NCBI RefSeq assembly: GCF_047730075.1
Contig: NZ_CP159831.1
Coordinates: 1,240,001-1,304,000, forward strand
Origin: Njordibacter sp905182035
GTDB lineage: Bacteria; Pseudomonadota; Gammaproteobacteria; Pseudomonadales; Balneatricaceae
Reading direction: 5' to 3'
Length of the DNA: 64,000 bases
The notes below the pieces were generated by a model, which saw only the letters and a program-made list of their open reading frames with translations, was not told where the DNA came from and searched no databases. Positions 52,389 through 61,526 of the stretch are shown here, piece after piece. The position numbers were made by a program, and so were the translations under genes. Every line of letters begins with the position of its first letter. Positions within the stretch are counted from its first letter, which is position 1.

Positions 52389-53132
52389 TTACAAGCGATA
52401 TGAGTTGTTTTGCGTATCGAGAATTGTCATAATTTCATTTAGGTGTTGTTGGCCAAAGTCAAAACCGTAATTCTGCCACTGACGAGCAGTTTTTTCGGCG
52501 ACCTCATGAGTTACCTTATCTAGGGGTTGGCCCGTTGCATAACAATCTAGTAAGGTGCGGCAGGCTCGCTCAAAATAGTACATGTCGTCAAAACATTGGG
52601 CAATACTATTGGCAATGACCAAAACGCCATGGTTGCCCATGAGCAAAATACGTTTGTCACCCATTACCGTGGTTAAGCGTTCAGCTTCATTACCTAACCC
52701 CATGCCATCGAAACCTGTATCAATTGCGACTCGCTGATAAAAGCGCATGGTATTCTGGTCTATGGGATACATAGTTTTATCTTTTAGACAGGCCAGTGCA
52801 GTGGCGTATCGACTGTGCAGATGCATGATGCAGCCTGCATCAGGCAAGTTTCGATGTAATGCGCCATGGATGGCCCAAGTCGTTGGGTCTGGAGCATTAG
52901 CTTGTTTCATGGTGCTGGGGTTGTTAGCGTCCAGTAGCAGTAATTCGCTAGCTTTAATAGTACTAAAGTGTCGGCCTTGGGGGTTGCATAAAAACTGTTG
53001 GCCATCATCAGATACAGCGACACTAAAATGATTGGCGATGGATTCATGCATATCCATCTTTGCCGTCCAGCGAAAACATGCCGCAAGTTCGGTCCTAGCG
53101 CGTTGCATAGCTGCAGCTTGTTGGTCGGTCAT
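52389..53132 (-). CDS. Class II aldolase/adducin-family protein
   Basis: A 247-residue protein with the zinc-binding MHLHSRYATALA and NHGVLVIANSIAQCFDDMYY motifs, and NHFSVAV and CNPQGRHFS for the substrate pocket. The family covers fuculose-phosphate aldolase, ribulose-phosphate epimerase and adducin-like proteins. No kinase gene is adjacent, so the substrate may be unphosphorylated. It is divergent from the VF530 gene. Confidence 0.85.
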   Translation of the reverse strand: MTDQQAAAMQRARTELAACFRWTAKMDMHESIANHFSVAVSDDGQQFLCNPQGRHFSTIKASELLLLDANNPSTMKQANAPDPTTWAIHGALHRNLPDAGCIMHLHSRYATALACLKDKTMYPIDQNTMRFYQRVAIDTGFDGMGLGNEAERLTTVMGDKRILLMGNHGVLVIANSIAQCFDDMYYFERACRTLLDCYATGQPLDKVTHEVAEKTARQWQNYGFDFGQQHLNEIMTILDTQNNSYRL

Positions 53133-53258
53133 ATCAATACCAGTTGTTTAGTCACTTCATGTTGGTGATAATAGGCCCAATATTTTGTTATGTGAAGTGA
53201 ATTATGAAAGTCGACAAACAAACCCAGCAGCTGCCAAATTTTGTCAGGTTAGGGCACT

Positions 53259-53576
53259 ATGAACACTGAACAACCTCGCAATCCACTTCACGGTGTCAAG
53301 CTCGAACAAATTGTCACCGATCTAGTTGATGAGTTTGGTTGGGAAGCATTGGCTGAGCAGGTGAATGTAAACTGTTTTAGGGCTAATCCTAGTATTAAAT
53401 CTAGCCTTAAATTTTTACGTAAAACTCAATGGGCTCGCGATAAAGTAGAGTCTCTATATGTTTATGCTATTGTGCGTGGTAAACCACTCAAACCTCAAAA
53501 TGAATACCAAGCTAAAGCTAAGCCTGCACCAAAGTCAGCGGCGACCAATAGCAATATCTGGAAAACCCCTAGTTAA
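53259..53576 (+). CDS. VF530-family (DUF2132) DNA-binding protein
   Basis: A 105-residue protein. NPLHGVKLEQIVTDLVDEFG and NCFRANPSIKSSLKFLRKTQ, then WARDKVESLYVYAIV, match the VF530/DUF2132 family, a small helical protein with a proposed DNA-binding surface. A basic, unstructured tail follows (KAKPAPKSAATNS). AGGG precedes the ATG. Its last 4 nt overlap the convergent decarboxylase gene. Confidence 0.88.
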   Translation: MNTEQPRNPLHGVKLEQIVTDLVDEFGWEALAEQVNVNCFRANPSIKSSLKFLRKTQWARDKVESLYVYAIVRGKPLKPQNEYQAKAKPAPKSAATNSNIWKTPS

Positions 53577-54982
53577 CTTGTGGTAACCAGGGATTGACCC
53601 GTTTTAATACAGTTAGTGAGTAACCTACTGATGTCACTTGCTTGCGTATCACTGTTTGCCAGTATAAGGCGAATACCTGTTTTACCTTGATATTTAGCAT
53701 AATCCACAAAGGCGCCACCTTCAGTTTGCATGCTTTTGCATATGGCAATATTTAATACTCGAAGCTGTTCTTCGTTCAAGTCAGTTGATGGGCGGTATTG
53801 AAACAGCACATTGAGGTATGGGGCAGGGCCAATCATGTGTAGCTCGGTAGATATTCCGATGGCTTCAACGCAGCCTTGCTTTAGAACTTGTAATTGGTCC
53901 ACCTTATCTGAAAAGCCATTGTTTCCAAGTGCTTTCCAACTTAGCCATACCTTCAAGGCATCAGCTCGTCGGCCGCACTGGATGGATTTCTGACCTAAAT
54001 TATAGGCTGAATTTTCATCGCTATGGAATAAATAATCAGCTCCACCTCCGCCGCAGGTCTGCTCTAACATGCCTTGGTGACGCGTTAAAATAACCGCCGC
54101 CGTAATAGGAACGTTCATCAGCTTATGGGCATCCCATGCAAAGGAATCGGCCAACTCACATCCTTTTAATAGATGTTTATGTTGTTGTGAAAATAACACT
54201 GGGGCCCCCCAAGCGCCGTCAATATGTAACCATAGGTTATATTGGTCGGCAATGGCTCTGCACTCTGGTACTGGATCAAAGGCGCCAAGTACTGTTGTGC
54301 CTGCAGTGAGGCCTATGTAAAACGGTTTATGGCCCTGTTTAATACTGTACTCTATAGCTTCTTTGAGTGCAGATGGGCACAACCTACCTTGGTTGTCCGA
54401 TGCTACTGCAATTAAATTATCTGTGCCAATACCTAATACATTAGCAGCCTTCTGACCTGAATAATGAGCTTGATCTGAAACAAAGGCCACCAAGGCTTGG
54501 TCACTAAAACCTTTGACTTTAATGTCGGGACACGCTTGATGGCGAGCGATCATCATGGCGATGAGGTTAGCTTGACTGCCACCAGAAACCATAACGCCAT
54601 CACCTGTTTGTGAGGCGGTGGTAAAACCAACTAAACGATTCCATTGGTTGATTAGCTCCTGTTCCATCAAAGTGGCCACTGGGCTCATTTGGTATGTGTG
54701 CATGTTGGCGTTACTAAGGCTAGTGACCCAATCACCTAATAGTGCAGGATTGTTGTGTCCGGAATAGAGCAATTTAAAAAAATCGACTTGAGCACTAGCG
54801 GGTTGATAGTTCAAGTAGTCGCCAGCTGCCTGTTTTAAAGCCCCTAACTCGGCTCCTTCCACGCCTAGGCTAAAATCTATAATTTGTTCAAGTTCTGTGG
54901 CGCTAATAGGCTTGCTGACTGGGCGATCTTGACGAAAATATTGTGAGGCGAGTTGCTGAAATATGTCCAGGTATGGTTGCAC
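53573..54982 (-). CDS. Group II PLP-dependent decarboxylase
   Basis: A 469-residue decarboxylase of the glutamate/aromatic-amino-acid/cysteine-sulfinate type. VMVSGGSQANLIAMMIARH (cofactor), LHIDGAWGAPVLFS and ADSFAWDAHKLMNVP with the PLP lysine are visible. The substrate could be aspartate (giving beta-alanine), cysteine sulfinate, diaminobutyrate or an aromatic amino acid. Start is GTG at 54982 after AAGGGA. If aspartate is used, its beta-alanine would meet the omega-transaminase/MmsA route at 13-16 kb. Confidence 0.85.
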   Translation of the reverse strand: MQPYLDIFQQLASQYFRQDRPVSKPISATELEQIIDFSLGVEGAELGALKQAAGDYLNYQPASAQVDFFKLLYSGHNNPALLGDWVTSLSNANMHTYQMSPVATLMEQELINQWNRLVGFTTASQTGDGVMVSGGSQANLIAMMIARHQACPDIKVKGFSDQALVAFVSDQAHYSGQKAANVLGIGTDNLIAVASDNQGRLCPSALKEAIEYSIKQGHKPFYIGLTAGTTVLGAFDPVPECRAIADQYNLWLHIDGAWGAPVLFSQQHKHLLKGCELADSFAWDAHKLMNVPITAAVILTRHQGMLEQTCGGGGADYLFHSDENSAYNLGQKSIQCGRRADALKVWLSWKALGNNGFSDKVDQLQVLKQGCVEAIGISTELHMIGPAPYLNVLFQYRPSTDLNEEQLRVLNIAICKSMQTEGGAFVDYAKYQGKTGIRLILANSDTQASDISRLLTNCIKTGQSLVTTS

Positions 54983-55078
54983 TGTAAGTCCCTTAAAAAG
55001 GCAAATGTGATTGTAGGATTAGGGTGTTTGTGTTACTTTTCCGCCATCCGCGCAAGCACCAATATTTAGGCTTTCTTA

Positions 55079-55714
55079 ATGGCTTCATCAATAACGTCAA
55101 CTGATAACACTACACTACCCAGTTTTGAAAAAGGCGGCAAAGTGTCTGTTTGGTGTTCTACTGTCAGTTACGACACTATTCCAGATAGTTATTTTGAAGA
55201 AGATGATCAAGGTGTAGATGCGTGGGCTCGAAATTTTATTATCAATGAATACGACCATGAAAACATGGAAACTAATGGTGTGGCAAGCGGCACGGCGTTA
55301 GTTAAAAATATTATCGAAGATTGTTCTTATTCTAGTGCTTACGGCGAAGGTGTCGTTCATAAAATCAATAAGATGGGTCACCAGCAAGTAAGCTGGATTA
55401 TTTTGTTATTTGATTTTGAATATCGTAATAAAATCACCAAAATCCATGAAGATGAATACGTGCAATACGTGGGTTCTTTTGTGTATGACATGGATTCCAT
55501 TAGCTTGGCTGAACAAGACCAATTAGATGCCATTCATGAAGAAAAACTGCGTTTAGAAGCTCTGTTGATATTGCACACTGAGGCCGCCCTAGTCGATACA
55601 GCATCTGAACTAGGGCTAGCGCCTGCAGTTGAACCAGCTCCCGTATCCACAGCGGTTGAACCAAGGGTCGAAAAAGTAGAGCCTAAAGGCCATAACCCTT
55701 GGTTGAAAGACTAA
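55079..55714 (+). CDS. Imm22-like immunity-family protein (orphan)
   Basis: A 211-residue soluble protein. Residues about 20-140 follow the Imm22 pattern: KVSVWCSTVSYDTIPDSYFE, ARNFIINEYDHENME, SGTALVKNIIEDCSYSS, VSWIILLFDFEYR and VQYVGSFVYD. A Pro/Val-rich, charged tail of about 45 residues (VEPAPVSTAVEPRVEKVEPK) is not part of that family. Imm22 proteins neutralise polymorphic toxins, but no toxin gene is near. Resemblance is from memory of the family pattern, so confidence is moderate; it may be a housekeeping relative. Confidence 0.5.
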   Translation: MASSITSTDNTTLPSFEKGGKVSVWCSTVSYDTIPDSYFEEDDQGVDAWARNFIINEYDHENMETNGVASGTALVKNIIEDCSYSSAYGEGVVHKINKMGHQQVSWIILLFDFEYRNKITKIHEDEYVQYVGSFVYDMDSISLAEQDQLDAIHEEKLRLEALLILHTEAALVDTASELGLAPAVEPAPVSTAVEPRVEKVEPKGHNPWLKD

Positions 55715-55729
55715 CCTAAATGTCGTTTT

Positions 55730-56668
55730 CTATAGGCTTAATTGATGTTTTTGGTGAGCCAACAAATACAAGAATTCAAGTACTATTGTAGCACCTGCTA
55801 AGGCCGTAATGTCGGCATGATCATAAGCAGGGTTTACCTCCACTAAGTCAAATCCAACGATGTTAACGTCTGTTAAGCCACGAATAATTTTCAAGGCTTT
55901 ATCCGTAGTTAACCCACCGACTACAGGGGTGCCAGTACCTGGTGCATACGCAGGGTCTAAACAGTCGATATCGAAGGATAAATAAACTGGAAGGTCGCCC
56001 ACTCTTTTTATAATCGACGCGACAATATCATCAGCACTGATGTCATTAGCTTGTGCTGCATCAATCACTTCAAATGCATGGTCTTCTGGTCTGTATTCTG
56101 TACGAATACCCACTTGTATCGAATGCTCAGGGTCTATTAACCCTTGCTTAGGGGCATGATAAAACATACTCCCATGGTCAATTTCTGTATCGTTAGGATA
56201 AGTGTCTGTATGAGCGTCAAAATGAACTAAGGCCATCTTGCCATAATGTTTAAAGTGAGCCCGAATTAACGGCAAGGCCACATAATGGTCACCACCAATA
56301 CTCAGCATCCGTGTGCCTGAAGTAATAATCTTCTCAGCGTGGTGTTCTATCTCACGATTAAGGTCATCTGGGTTACCAGGAATAAAGTCCAAATCACCAT
56401 AGTCTGCCACCTTAAGGTATTTGAAGGCATCAAATGGCCATGGCCAGCGCCTGCCTTCCCAGCCTAGGTTGCCACTTGCCTGCCGCACTGCATTAGGGCC
56501 AGAACGCGTGCCTGCGCGGCCTGTAGTAGCCAAGTCAAATGGCAAACCAACGATGGCAGCATCAAAACCTTGTGTCATGTCTCGCGTAAGGGGGCGTGCT
56601 AAAAAGCTAAACTGGTTAGCGTACATAGAGATGATAGTAGGATCGCCGATAAGCTTGTTCTTGGCCAT
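55730..56668 (-). CDS. speB: Agmatinase
   Basis: About 312 residues of the ureohydrolase family, closest by motif to E. coli SpeB: VGLPFDLATTGRAGTRSGPN, LSIGGDHYVALPLIRAH, ALVHFDAHTDTYPND, YLSFDIDCLDPAYAPGTGTP. All binuclear manganese ligands are present. It hydrolyses agmatine to putrescine and urea. The frame extends upstream to 56881, but MAKNKLIG at 56668 is the family-like start. It is divergent from creatinase, so two urea-releasing enzymes share one intergenic region. Confidence 0.93.
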   Translation of the reverse strand: MAKNKLIGDPTIISMYANQFSFLARPLTRDMTQGFDAAIVGLPFDLATTGRAGTRSGPNAVRQASGNLGWEGRRWPWPFDAFKYLKVADYGDLDFIPGNPDDLNREIEHHAEKIITSGTRMLSIGGDHYVALPLIRAHFKHYGKMALVHFDAHTDTYPNDTEIDHGSMFYHAPKQGLIDPEHSIQVGIRTEYRPEDHAFEVIDAAQANDISADDIVASIIKRVGDLPVYLSFDIDCLDPAYAPGTGTPVVGGLTTDKALKIIRGLTDVNIVGFDLVEVNPAYDHADITALAGATIVLEFLYLLAHQKHQLSL

Positions 56669-56942
56669 GTAAAAAACGCTCTCTTTAACTGTGTTCAGAA
56701 TAACGCACAATATCGCCAATCTAGGTGCATATTGCAAGATTTTGATTCGATAGGAGAGCTTTGTGTGGTTTATGGAGTGGATCGCAACATAAGCATTTAT
56801 AAAAATAGTAGCTTTATGACACTTGTTTAAACAGGTGAGGGGCACGGTACCGCATAAGTTAGTGAGCTTGATAATGGTCATTAATGTATAAATTTAATTA
56901 ATGGTGTAATTTAATTTATTTATTTTACTAATGCTTATATAA

Positions 56943-56978
56943 AAACTAGAATGCATCCATCCTTTGTACCTCTAGTTT
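56943..56978 (+). other. AAACTAGA/TCTAGTTT inverted repeat in the speB-creatinase gap
   Basis: AAACTAGA (56943-56950) pairs with TCTAGTTT (56971-56978) over 20 nt; a further TTCTAG follows at about 56982. It lies 57 nt before the creatinase ATG and could be a regulator site or leader hairpin. The remaining part of the 366-nt gap is AT-rich, likely holding both divergent promoters. It has no other gene-like frame with a ribosome site. Confidence 0.4.
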
Positions 56979-57034
56979 ATTTTCTAGTAGGCCAATATAT
57001 TAATCTCTATCAGTGTAACAAATAGGTGAATGCC

Positions 57035-58255
57035 ATGAATCCACAAAACATGCCTCGTACCATCGAAATCCTAAATGGCCAAAAAGTGGTTGCCACTTTT
57101 TCTAAGCAAGAACTCAGTAATCGTCTTGCTAAATTACGTACTCACATGGCTGCAGCTAATGTGGATGCTGTGGTATTGACCTCGTATCACAACATTAATT
57201 ACTTCTCAGACTTCGTTTACTGTCGTTTTGGCCGGGACTACGGTTTGGTGGTAACACAAGACAACTACACTACCGTAACTGCTAACATTGATGGTGGTCA
57301 GCCATTCCGTCGTAACCAATTGGGCGATAATGTGGTTTATACCGATTGGCAAAAAGGTAATTTCTTTGTTGCTCTGAAGAACCTAATTAAGTCAGGCAGC
57401 CGTATTGGCGTAGAATATGACCACATGCCTTTGGCGACTATGGACATTGTTAAATCTACTTTCCCAACCTCTGAGTTTACTGATATCGGCGTACCAACTA
57501 TGCAAATGCGCATGATCAAGTCTGCTGAAGAAATTGAAGTGATTAAGCACGGTTCCCGTATTGGTGATATCGGCGGTGCAGCTATTCGTGATGCCATTGC
57601 CGTAGGTGTGCCAGAGTACGAAGTGGCTTTGGCAGGTACTCAAGCTATGATCCGTGAAATTGCTAAGACTTTTCCAGACGGAGAGTTGATGGACACATGG
57701 GTTTGGTTCCAATCGGGTATGAATACCGATGGTGCTCATAATCCAGTTACCAGCCGCAAGATTGAAGCTGGTGACATTCTTAGCCTTAACTGTTTCCCAA
57801 TGATTGCTGGTTATTACACTGCACTTGAGCGTACTTTGTTCTCTGAGCATGCCAGCGACCGTCATTTAGAGCTGTGGGAAATCAACTGTAAGGTACACCG
57901 TCGTGGCTTAGAGTTAGTTAAGCCAGGCGTGAAGTGCAGTGATGTGGCTCACGAACTTAACGAAATCTTTGCTGAGCACGATGTGCTACAACATCGCACC
58001 TTTGGCTATGGCCACTCGTTTGGCACCTTAAGCCATTACTACGGTCGTGAAGCGGGCCTTGAGTTCCGTGAAGATGTAGACACGGTATTAGAGCCAGGTA
58101 TGGTGGTTTCTATTGAACCAATGATCATGTTGTCAGAAGGCATGGCAGGCGCTGGTGGTTACCGTGAGCATGACATCCTAGTGGTTGGCGAAGAAGGTGC
58201 AGAAAACATCACTAAGTTCCCATTCGGCCCAGAGCACAATATCATTAAGGGTTAA
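57035..58255 (+). CDS. Creatinase (creatine amidinohydrolase)
   Basis: About 406 residues, very similar along the whole length to Pseudomonas creatinase. TSYHNINYFSDFVYCRFGR, TANIDGGQPFRRNQ, TDGAHNPVTSRK (catalytic His235, aligned with His232 of P. putida), LSLNCFPMIAGYYTALERT and TFGYGHSFGTLSHYYGREAG are visible. Lacking metal ligands of M24 peptidases is normal for creatinase. It splits creatine to sarcosine and urea. ATG 57035 with AGGTG is chosen over GTG 57026. Neither sarcosine oxidase nor creatininase is in the window. Confidence 0.95.
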   Translation: MNPQNMPRTIEILNGQKVVATFSKQELSNRLAKLRTHMAAANVDAVVLTSYHNINYFSDFVYCRFGRDYGLVVTQDNYTTVTANIDGGQPFRRNQLGDNVVYTDWQKGNFFVALKNLIKSGSRIGVEYDHMPLATMDIVKSTFPTSEFTDIGVPTMQMRMIKSAEEIEVIKHGSRIGDIGGAAIRDAIAVGVPEYEVALAGTQAMIREIAKTFPDGELMDTWVWFQSGMNTDGAHNPVTSRKIEAGDILSLNCFPMIAGYYTALERTLFSEHASDRHLELWEINCKVHRRGLELVKPGVKCSDVAHELNEIFAEHDVLQHRTFGYGHSFGTLSHYYGREAGLEFREDVDTVLEPGMVVSIEPMIMLSEGMAGAGGYREHDILVVGEEGAENITKFPFGPEHNIIKG

Positions 58256-58281
58256 TGTTGGTTCGACCAATTTAGTTCAAA

Positions 58282-58317
58282 AAAGTCAGCCTAATGTTTT
58301 CATTAGGCTGACTTTTT
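58282..58317 (+). terminator. Strong terminator after creatinase
   Basis: AAAGTCAGCCTAATG (58282-58296) and CATTAGGCTGACTTT (58301-58315) form a perfect 15-bp stem with a TTTT loop and T-run. The A-run upstream makes it work for the converging amidohydrolase gene as well. Confidence 0.95.
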
Positions 58318-58385
58318 ATGTCTACCAATAGCCCAATGAGAAGCTAACATTAGACGTTATATTTCTATTTGCACAAACAAGATGA

Positions 58386-59780
58386 TCAAAAAACAGCTTT
58401 AGGGTTGTAAAATTTTGCAACTAAAGCCCGAGCTGCAGCGCCATGGTGTAGCAATAATGGGCCTACATCTAAACCTTCAATAACGCCATATTTTACTCGC
58501 CATTGGCCAGCAACCATCACGTGTTCTGCTTTGTGGGCACCACATAGTAACAGGGCGGCTAACGGGTCGTGGCTGCCACTAAAACGCATTTCACTAAGTT
58601 TGAAGAAAGCAATGTCTGCTTGTTTGCCCACTTCTAACGACCCAATGTCAGAGCGCCCTAACATCTTTGCGCTGCCTTCTGTGGCCCAACGATAGGCATC
58701 AAAGTGACTGACGTGTGCACCGTATTTTAATCGTTGCAAATATAAAGCTTGGCGCACTTCTTGAATCATATTAGACCCATCGTTAGAAGCTGATCCATCC
58801 ACACCTAACCCCACAGGACAGCCTGCAGCTTCTAGTTCTAGTACTGGCGCCATGCCTGAGGCTAACATCATGTTGGAAGTGGGGCAGTGGCATATGCCCG
58901 TACCCGCCGCACCTAAGCGTTGAATTTCATCAGAGTTAAAGTGAATGCCATGGGCTAGCCATGTTTGTGGGCCAAGCCAACCTACGCTGTCAAGGTAATC
59001 AACTGTGCGTAAACCAAAGCGTTGTAAACAAAAGTTCTCTTCGTCAATGGTTTCAGCTAGGTGAGTGTGAAGCATAACCTTGTGTTGTGCGGCAAGGGTT
59101 GCAGAATTACGCATTAATTCCGGGGTTACAGAAAAAGGTGAACAAGGTGCTAAGGCCACTTGCAACATGCTGCCTTCCCTGGCGTCGTGATAACGCTTAA
59201 TTACGCGCTCGCTATCGGCCAGAATCGTATCTTCTTGCTGTACGGTGCTTTGTGGAGGTAAGCCACCATCATCTACCCCTAAACTCATGGAACCTCGGGT
59301 CATGGTCATACGTATACCAATGCTTGCAGCCGCTTCTGCTTGTATATCCATGGCATCTGTTAGTGCTTCAGGAAACAAGTAGTGGTGGTCTGCAGCTGTG
59401 GTGCAGCCAGACAACAATAGTTCTGCTAAAGCTAAGCGTGTGGCTTGGTACAGCATATCTGGTTCTAACCCTGCCCATACGGGATAAAGGCTTGTAAGCC
59501 AGCCAAAAAGTGGCTTGTTAAGGGCCTTTGGTAATGCGCGAGTTAGGGTTTGGTAAAAGTGGTGGTGACCGTTGATTAAACCAGGAAGTATGACAAGATC
59601 ACTGCATTCCATTACCTCATTATAGACACTGTTAGGTTGCTGTCCTTGGGGTACCAATTCCACGATTGTCTGCCCTTGAATAACTAAGCCACCCTGAGCG
59701 TTGCTAGCTAATATCGCTAGGGGGTTTTTAAGCCAAATTGTATTACTTGATGACGGACTTAATGACTTGTTTAATGACAT
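58386..59780 (-). CDS. 8-oxoguanine deaminase-type amidohydrolase
   Basis: A 464-residue cytosine deaminase-like amidohydrolase. PGLINGHHHFYQTLTRALP provides metal His72 and His74, LHTHLAET the third metal His and catalytic Glu, AHGIHF the fourth His, and GLGVDGSASND the metal Asp. HHHFYQTLTRAL is characteristic of the 8-oxoguanine deaminase subgroup, which converts 8-oxoguanine to urate; isocytosine and triazine deaminases are close relatives. Next to creatinase and agmatinase it extends the nitrogen-scavenging theme. Confidence 0.85.
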   Translation of the reverse strand: MSLNKSLSPSSSNTIWLKNPLAILASNAQGGLVIQGQTIVELVPQGQQPNSVYNEVMECSDLVILPGLINGHHHFYQTLTRALPKALNKPLFGWLTSLYPVWAGLEPDMLYQATRLALAELLLSGCTTAADHHYLFPEALTDAMDIQAEAAASIGIRMTMTRGSMSLGVDDGGLPPQSTVQQEDTILADSERVIKRYHDAREGSMLQVALAPCSPFSVTPELMRNSATLAAQHKVMLHTHLAETIDEENFCLQRFGLRTVDYLDSVGWLGPQTWLAHGIHFNSDEIQRLGAAGTGICHCPTSNMMLASGMAPVLELEAAGCPVGLGVDGSASNDGSNMIQEVRQALYLQRLKYGAHVSHFDAYRWATEGSAKMLGRSDIGSLEVGKQADIAFFKLSEMRFSGSHDPLAALLLCGAHKAEHVMVAGQWRVKYGVIEGLDVGPLLLHHGAAARALVAKFYNPKAVF

Positions 59781-59924
59781 AGGGGCGAAGCTTCCACGTG
59801 ATTACGCAATAGTATTTGAGGTTCAGAATTAAGTTTCTTAAGTTAATATATCTTATTCCCCTAGTGGAAGACACTGAGGTACTTAGGCACTGAATGCTTA
59901 GATGTAACCTACCTTGTTGGTTTT

Positions 59925-61526
59925 TTAACCCTGTAAAATCATATCAGCAGCTTTCTCTGCGATCATAATGGTTGGAGAGTTGGTGTTACCTGATGTGATT
60001 GTTGGCATGATGGATGCGTCTACAACACGCAGACCGCTAACGCCATTGACCCGTAAGTCTGTGCCAACCACGGCTTGATCATCTGGGCCCATACGACAGG
60101 TTCCTACTGGATGAAATATGGTAGTGCCTATTTCACCAGCAATTTTAGCTAAATCTGTATCCGATTGATAAGCCTTGCCTGGTTTGATTTCAGTGGGGCT
60201 ATACTTTTCCATCACCGACTGCTCAGCTATATTGCGGGCCAACCTGATGGCCTTTGCTGCAACTAGTTTATCAGACTCTGTAGTTAGATAGTTGGGGTTA
60301 ATAACGGGGTGTGCCAATGGATCGGCAGAAACAATGTGGCTTGACCCGCGGCTTTGTGGGCGTAATGGAACGATACTTGCTGTAAATGCAGGGAAGGGAT
60401 GTAGTGGGTCACCAAACTTTTCTAATGACAGTGGTTGTACATGAAATTCTAGATCAGCGGTTTCCACTTCGGGACTGGATTTAGCAAATATTCCTAACTG
60501 GCTGGGCGCCATTGACATGGGGCCCTTACGCGACCATAAGTATTCAAGCCCGATGCCCACACGGCCAAATAGGCTTCCAGCACGTTGATTGAGGGTTATT
60601 ACATTTTCAACCTGAAAGGCAACACGTAATTGAAGGTGATCTTGTAAATTTTCTCCCACTTCATTGGACTGATAAACAACGTCAATGCCTGCTTTACGCA
60701 AGTAATTGGGGTTACCAATACCAGACAGTTCGAGGATTTGTGGTGAGCCAATAGCCCCTGCGGACAGGATGACTTCGCCATTTGTGTGATAGGTGACGGC
60801 TTTACCTTTAAGCATCACCTCCACACCACAGGCACGTTGATCATCAAATATAACTCGCTGAACTTGTGCTTGGGTTATTACCTTCAGATTGGTACGTTTC
60901 AGCACTGGCCGTAAGAACCCTTTCGATGTGTTCCAGCGCCAGCCGTTTTTTTGATTTACACGAAAGTACGAAGATCCTTCATTATTGCCACGGTTAAAAT
61001 CTTCAATTTTATCAATACCAGCTTGTTGGGCAGCATCGCGGTATGCGTCTAAAACTTCCCACGATAGGCGTTGTTTTTCAACACGCCATTCGCCACCAGA
61101 ACCATGGAAGTCATCAGCGCCAGCATAATAATCTTCTGATTTTTTAAAATAAGGCAAGACGTCTTTCCAGCCCCAGCCAGTATTGCCCATATCACGCCAG
61201 CCATCGTAATCATTGGCCTGCCCCCGCATATAGATCATTCCATTGATTGATGAGCAGCCTCCTAAAACACGCCCACGTGGGTAATTTATTTGTCGACCGT
61301 TTAGACCTTTTTGTTTGGATGTTTTAAATCCCCAGTCTGTGCGCGGGTTACCCATGCAGTAAAGGTATCCAACAGGGATATGAATCCAAATATAATTATC
61401 TTTGCCACCTGCTTCTAACAATAAAACCTTGTTTTCTGGGTTCTTTGAAAGTCGGTTTGCAAGCACACAACCGGCTGATCCACCGCCTACAATAATATAA
61501 TCGTAGCTTGAGTTGTCTGTGGTCAT
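59925..61526 (-). CDS. GMC-family FAD oxidoreductase (alcohol/choline dehydrogenase-like)
   Basis: A 533-residue flavoprotein: YDYIIVGGGSAGCVLANRLS (FAD), GRVLGGCSSINGMIYMRGQ, LSAGAIGSPQILELSGIG (GMC signature 2), and the C-terminal FHPVGTCRMG and GNTNSPTIMIAEKAADMIL with the catalytic His-Asn pair. Related enzymes oxidise choline, polyethylene glycol or medium-chain alcohols; no betaine aldehyde dehydrogenase gene is adjacent, so BetA is not asserted. It stands alone on its strand. Confidence 0.9.
   Translation of the reverse strand: MTTDNSSYDYIIVGGGSAGCVLANRLSKNPENKVLLLEAGGKDNYIWIHIPVGYLYCMGNPRTDWGFKTSKQKGLNGRQINYPRGRVLGGCSSINGMIYMRGQANDYDGWRDMGNTGWGWKDVLPYFKKSEDYYAGADDFHGSGGEWRVEKQRLSWEVLDAYRDAAQQAGIDKIEDFNRGNNEGSSYFRVNQKNGWRWNTSKGFLRPVLKRTNLKVITQAQVQRVIFDDQRACGVEVMLKGKAVTYHTNGEVILSAGAIGSPQILELSGIGNPNYLRKAGIDVVYQSNEVGENLQDHLQLRVAFQVENVITLNQRAGSLFGRVGIGLEYLWSRKGPMSMAPSQLGIFAKSSPEVETADLEFHVQPLSLEKFGDPLHPFPAFTASIVPLRPQSRGSSHIVSADPLAHPVINPNYLTTESDKLVAAKAIRLARNIAEQSVMEKYSPTEIKPGKAYQSDTDLAKIAGEIGTTIFHPVGTCRMGPDDQAVVGTDLRVNGVSGLRVVDASIMPTITSGNTNSPTIMIAEKAADMILQG

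Noticed and set aside
57392..57865. 157-codon open frame on the minus strand within creatinase
   Set aside because: Creatinase is unmistakable on the plus strand; the antisense product matches nothing recognised.
59925..61526. GMC oxidoreductase as choline dehydrogenase BetA
   Set aside because: No betaine aldehyde dehydrogenase, BetI or choline transporter gene is adjacent; only the family is claimed.
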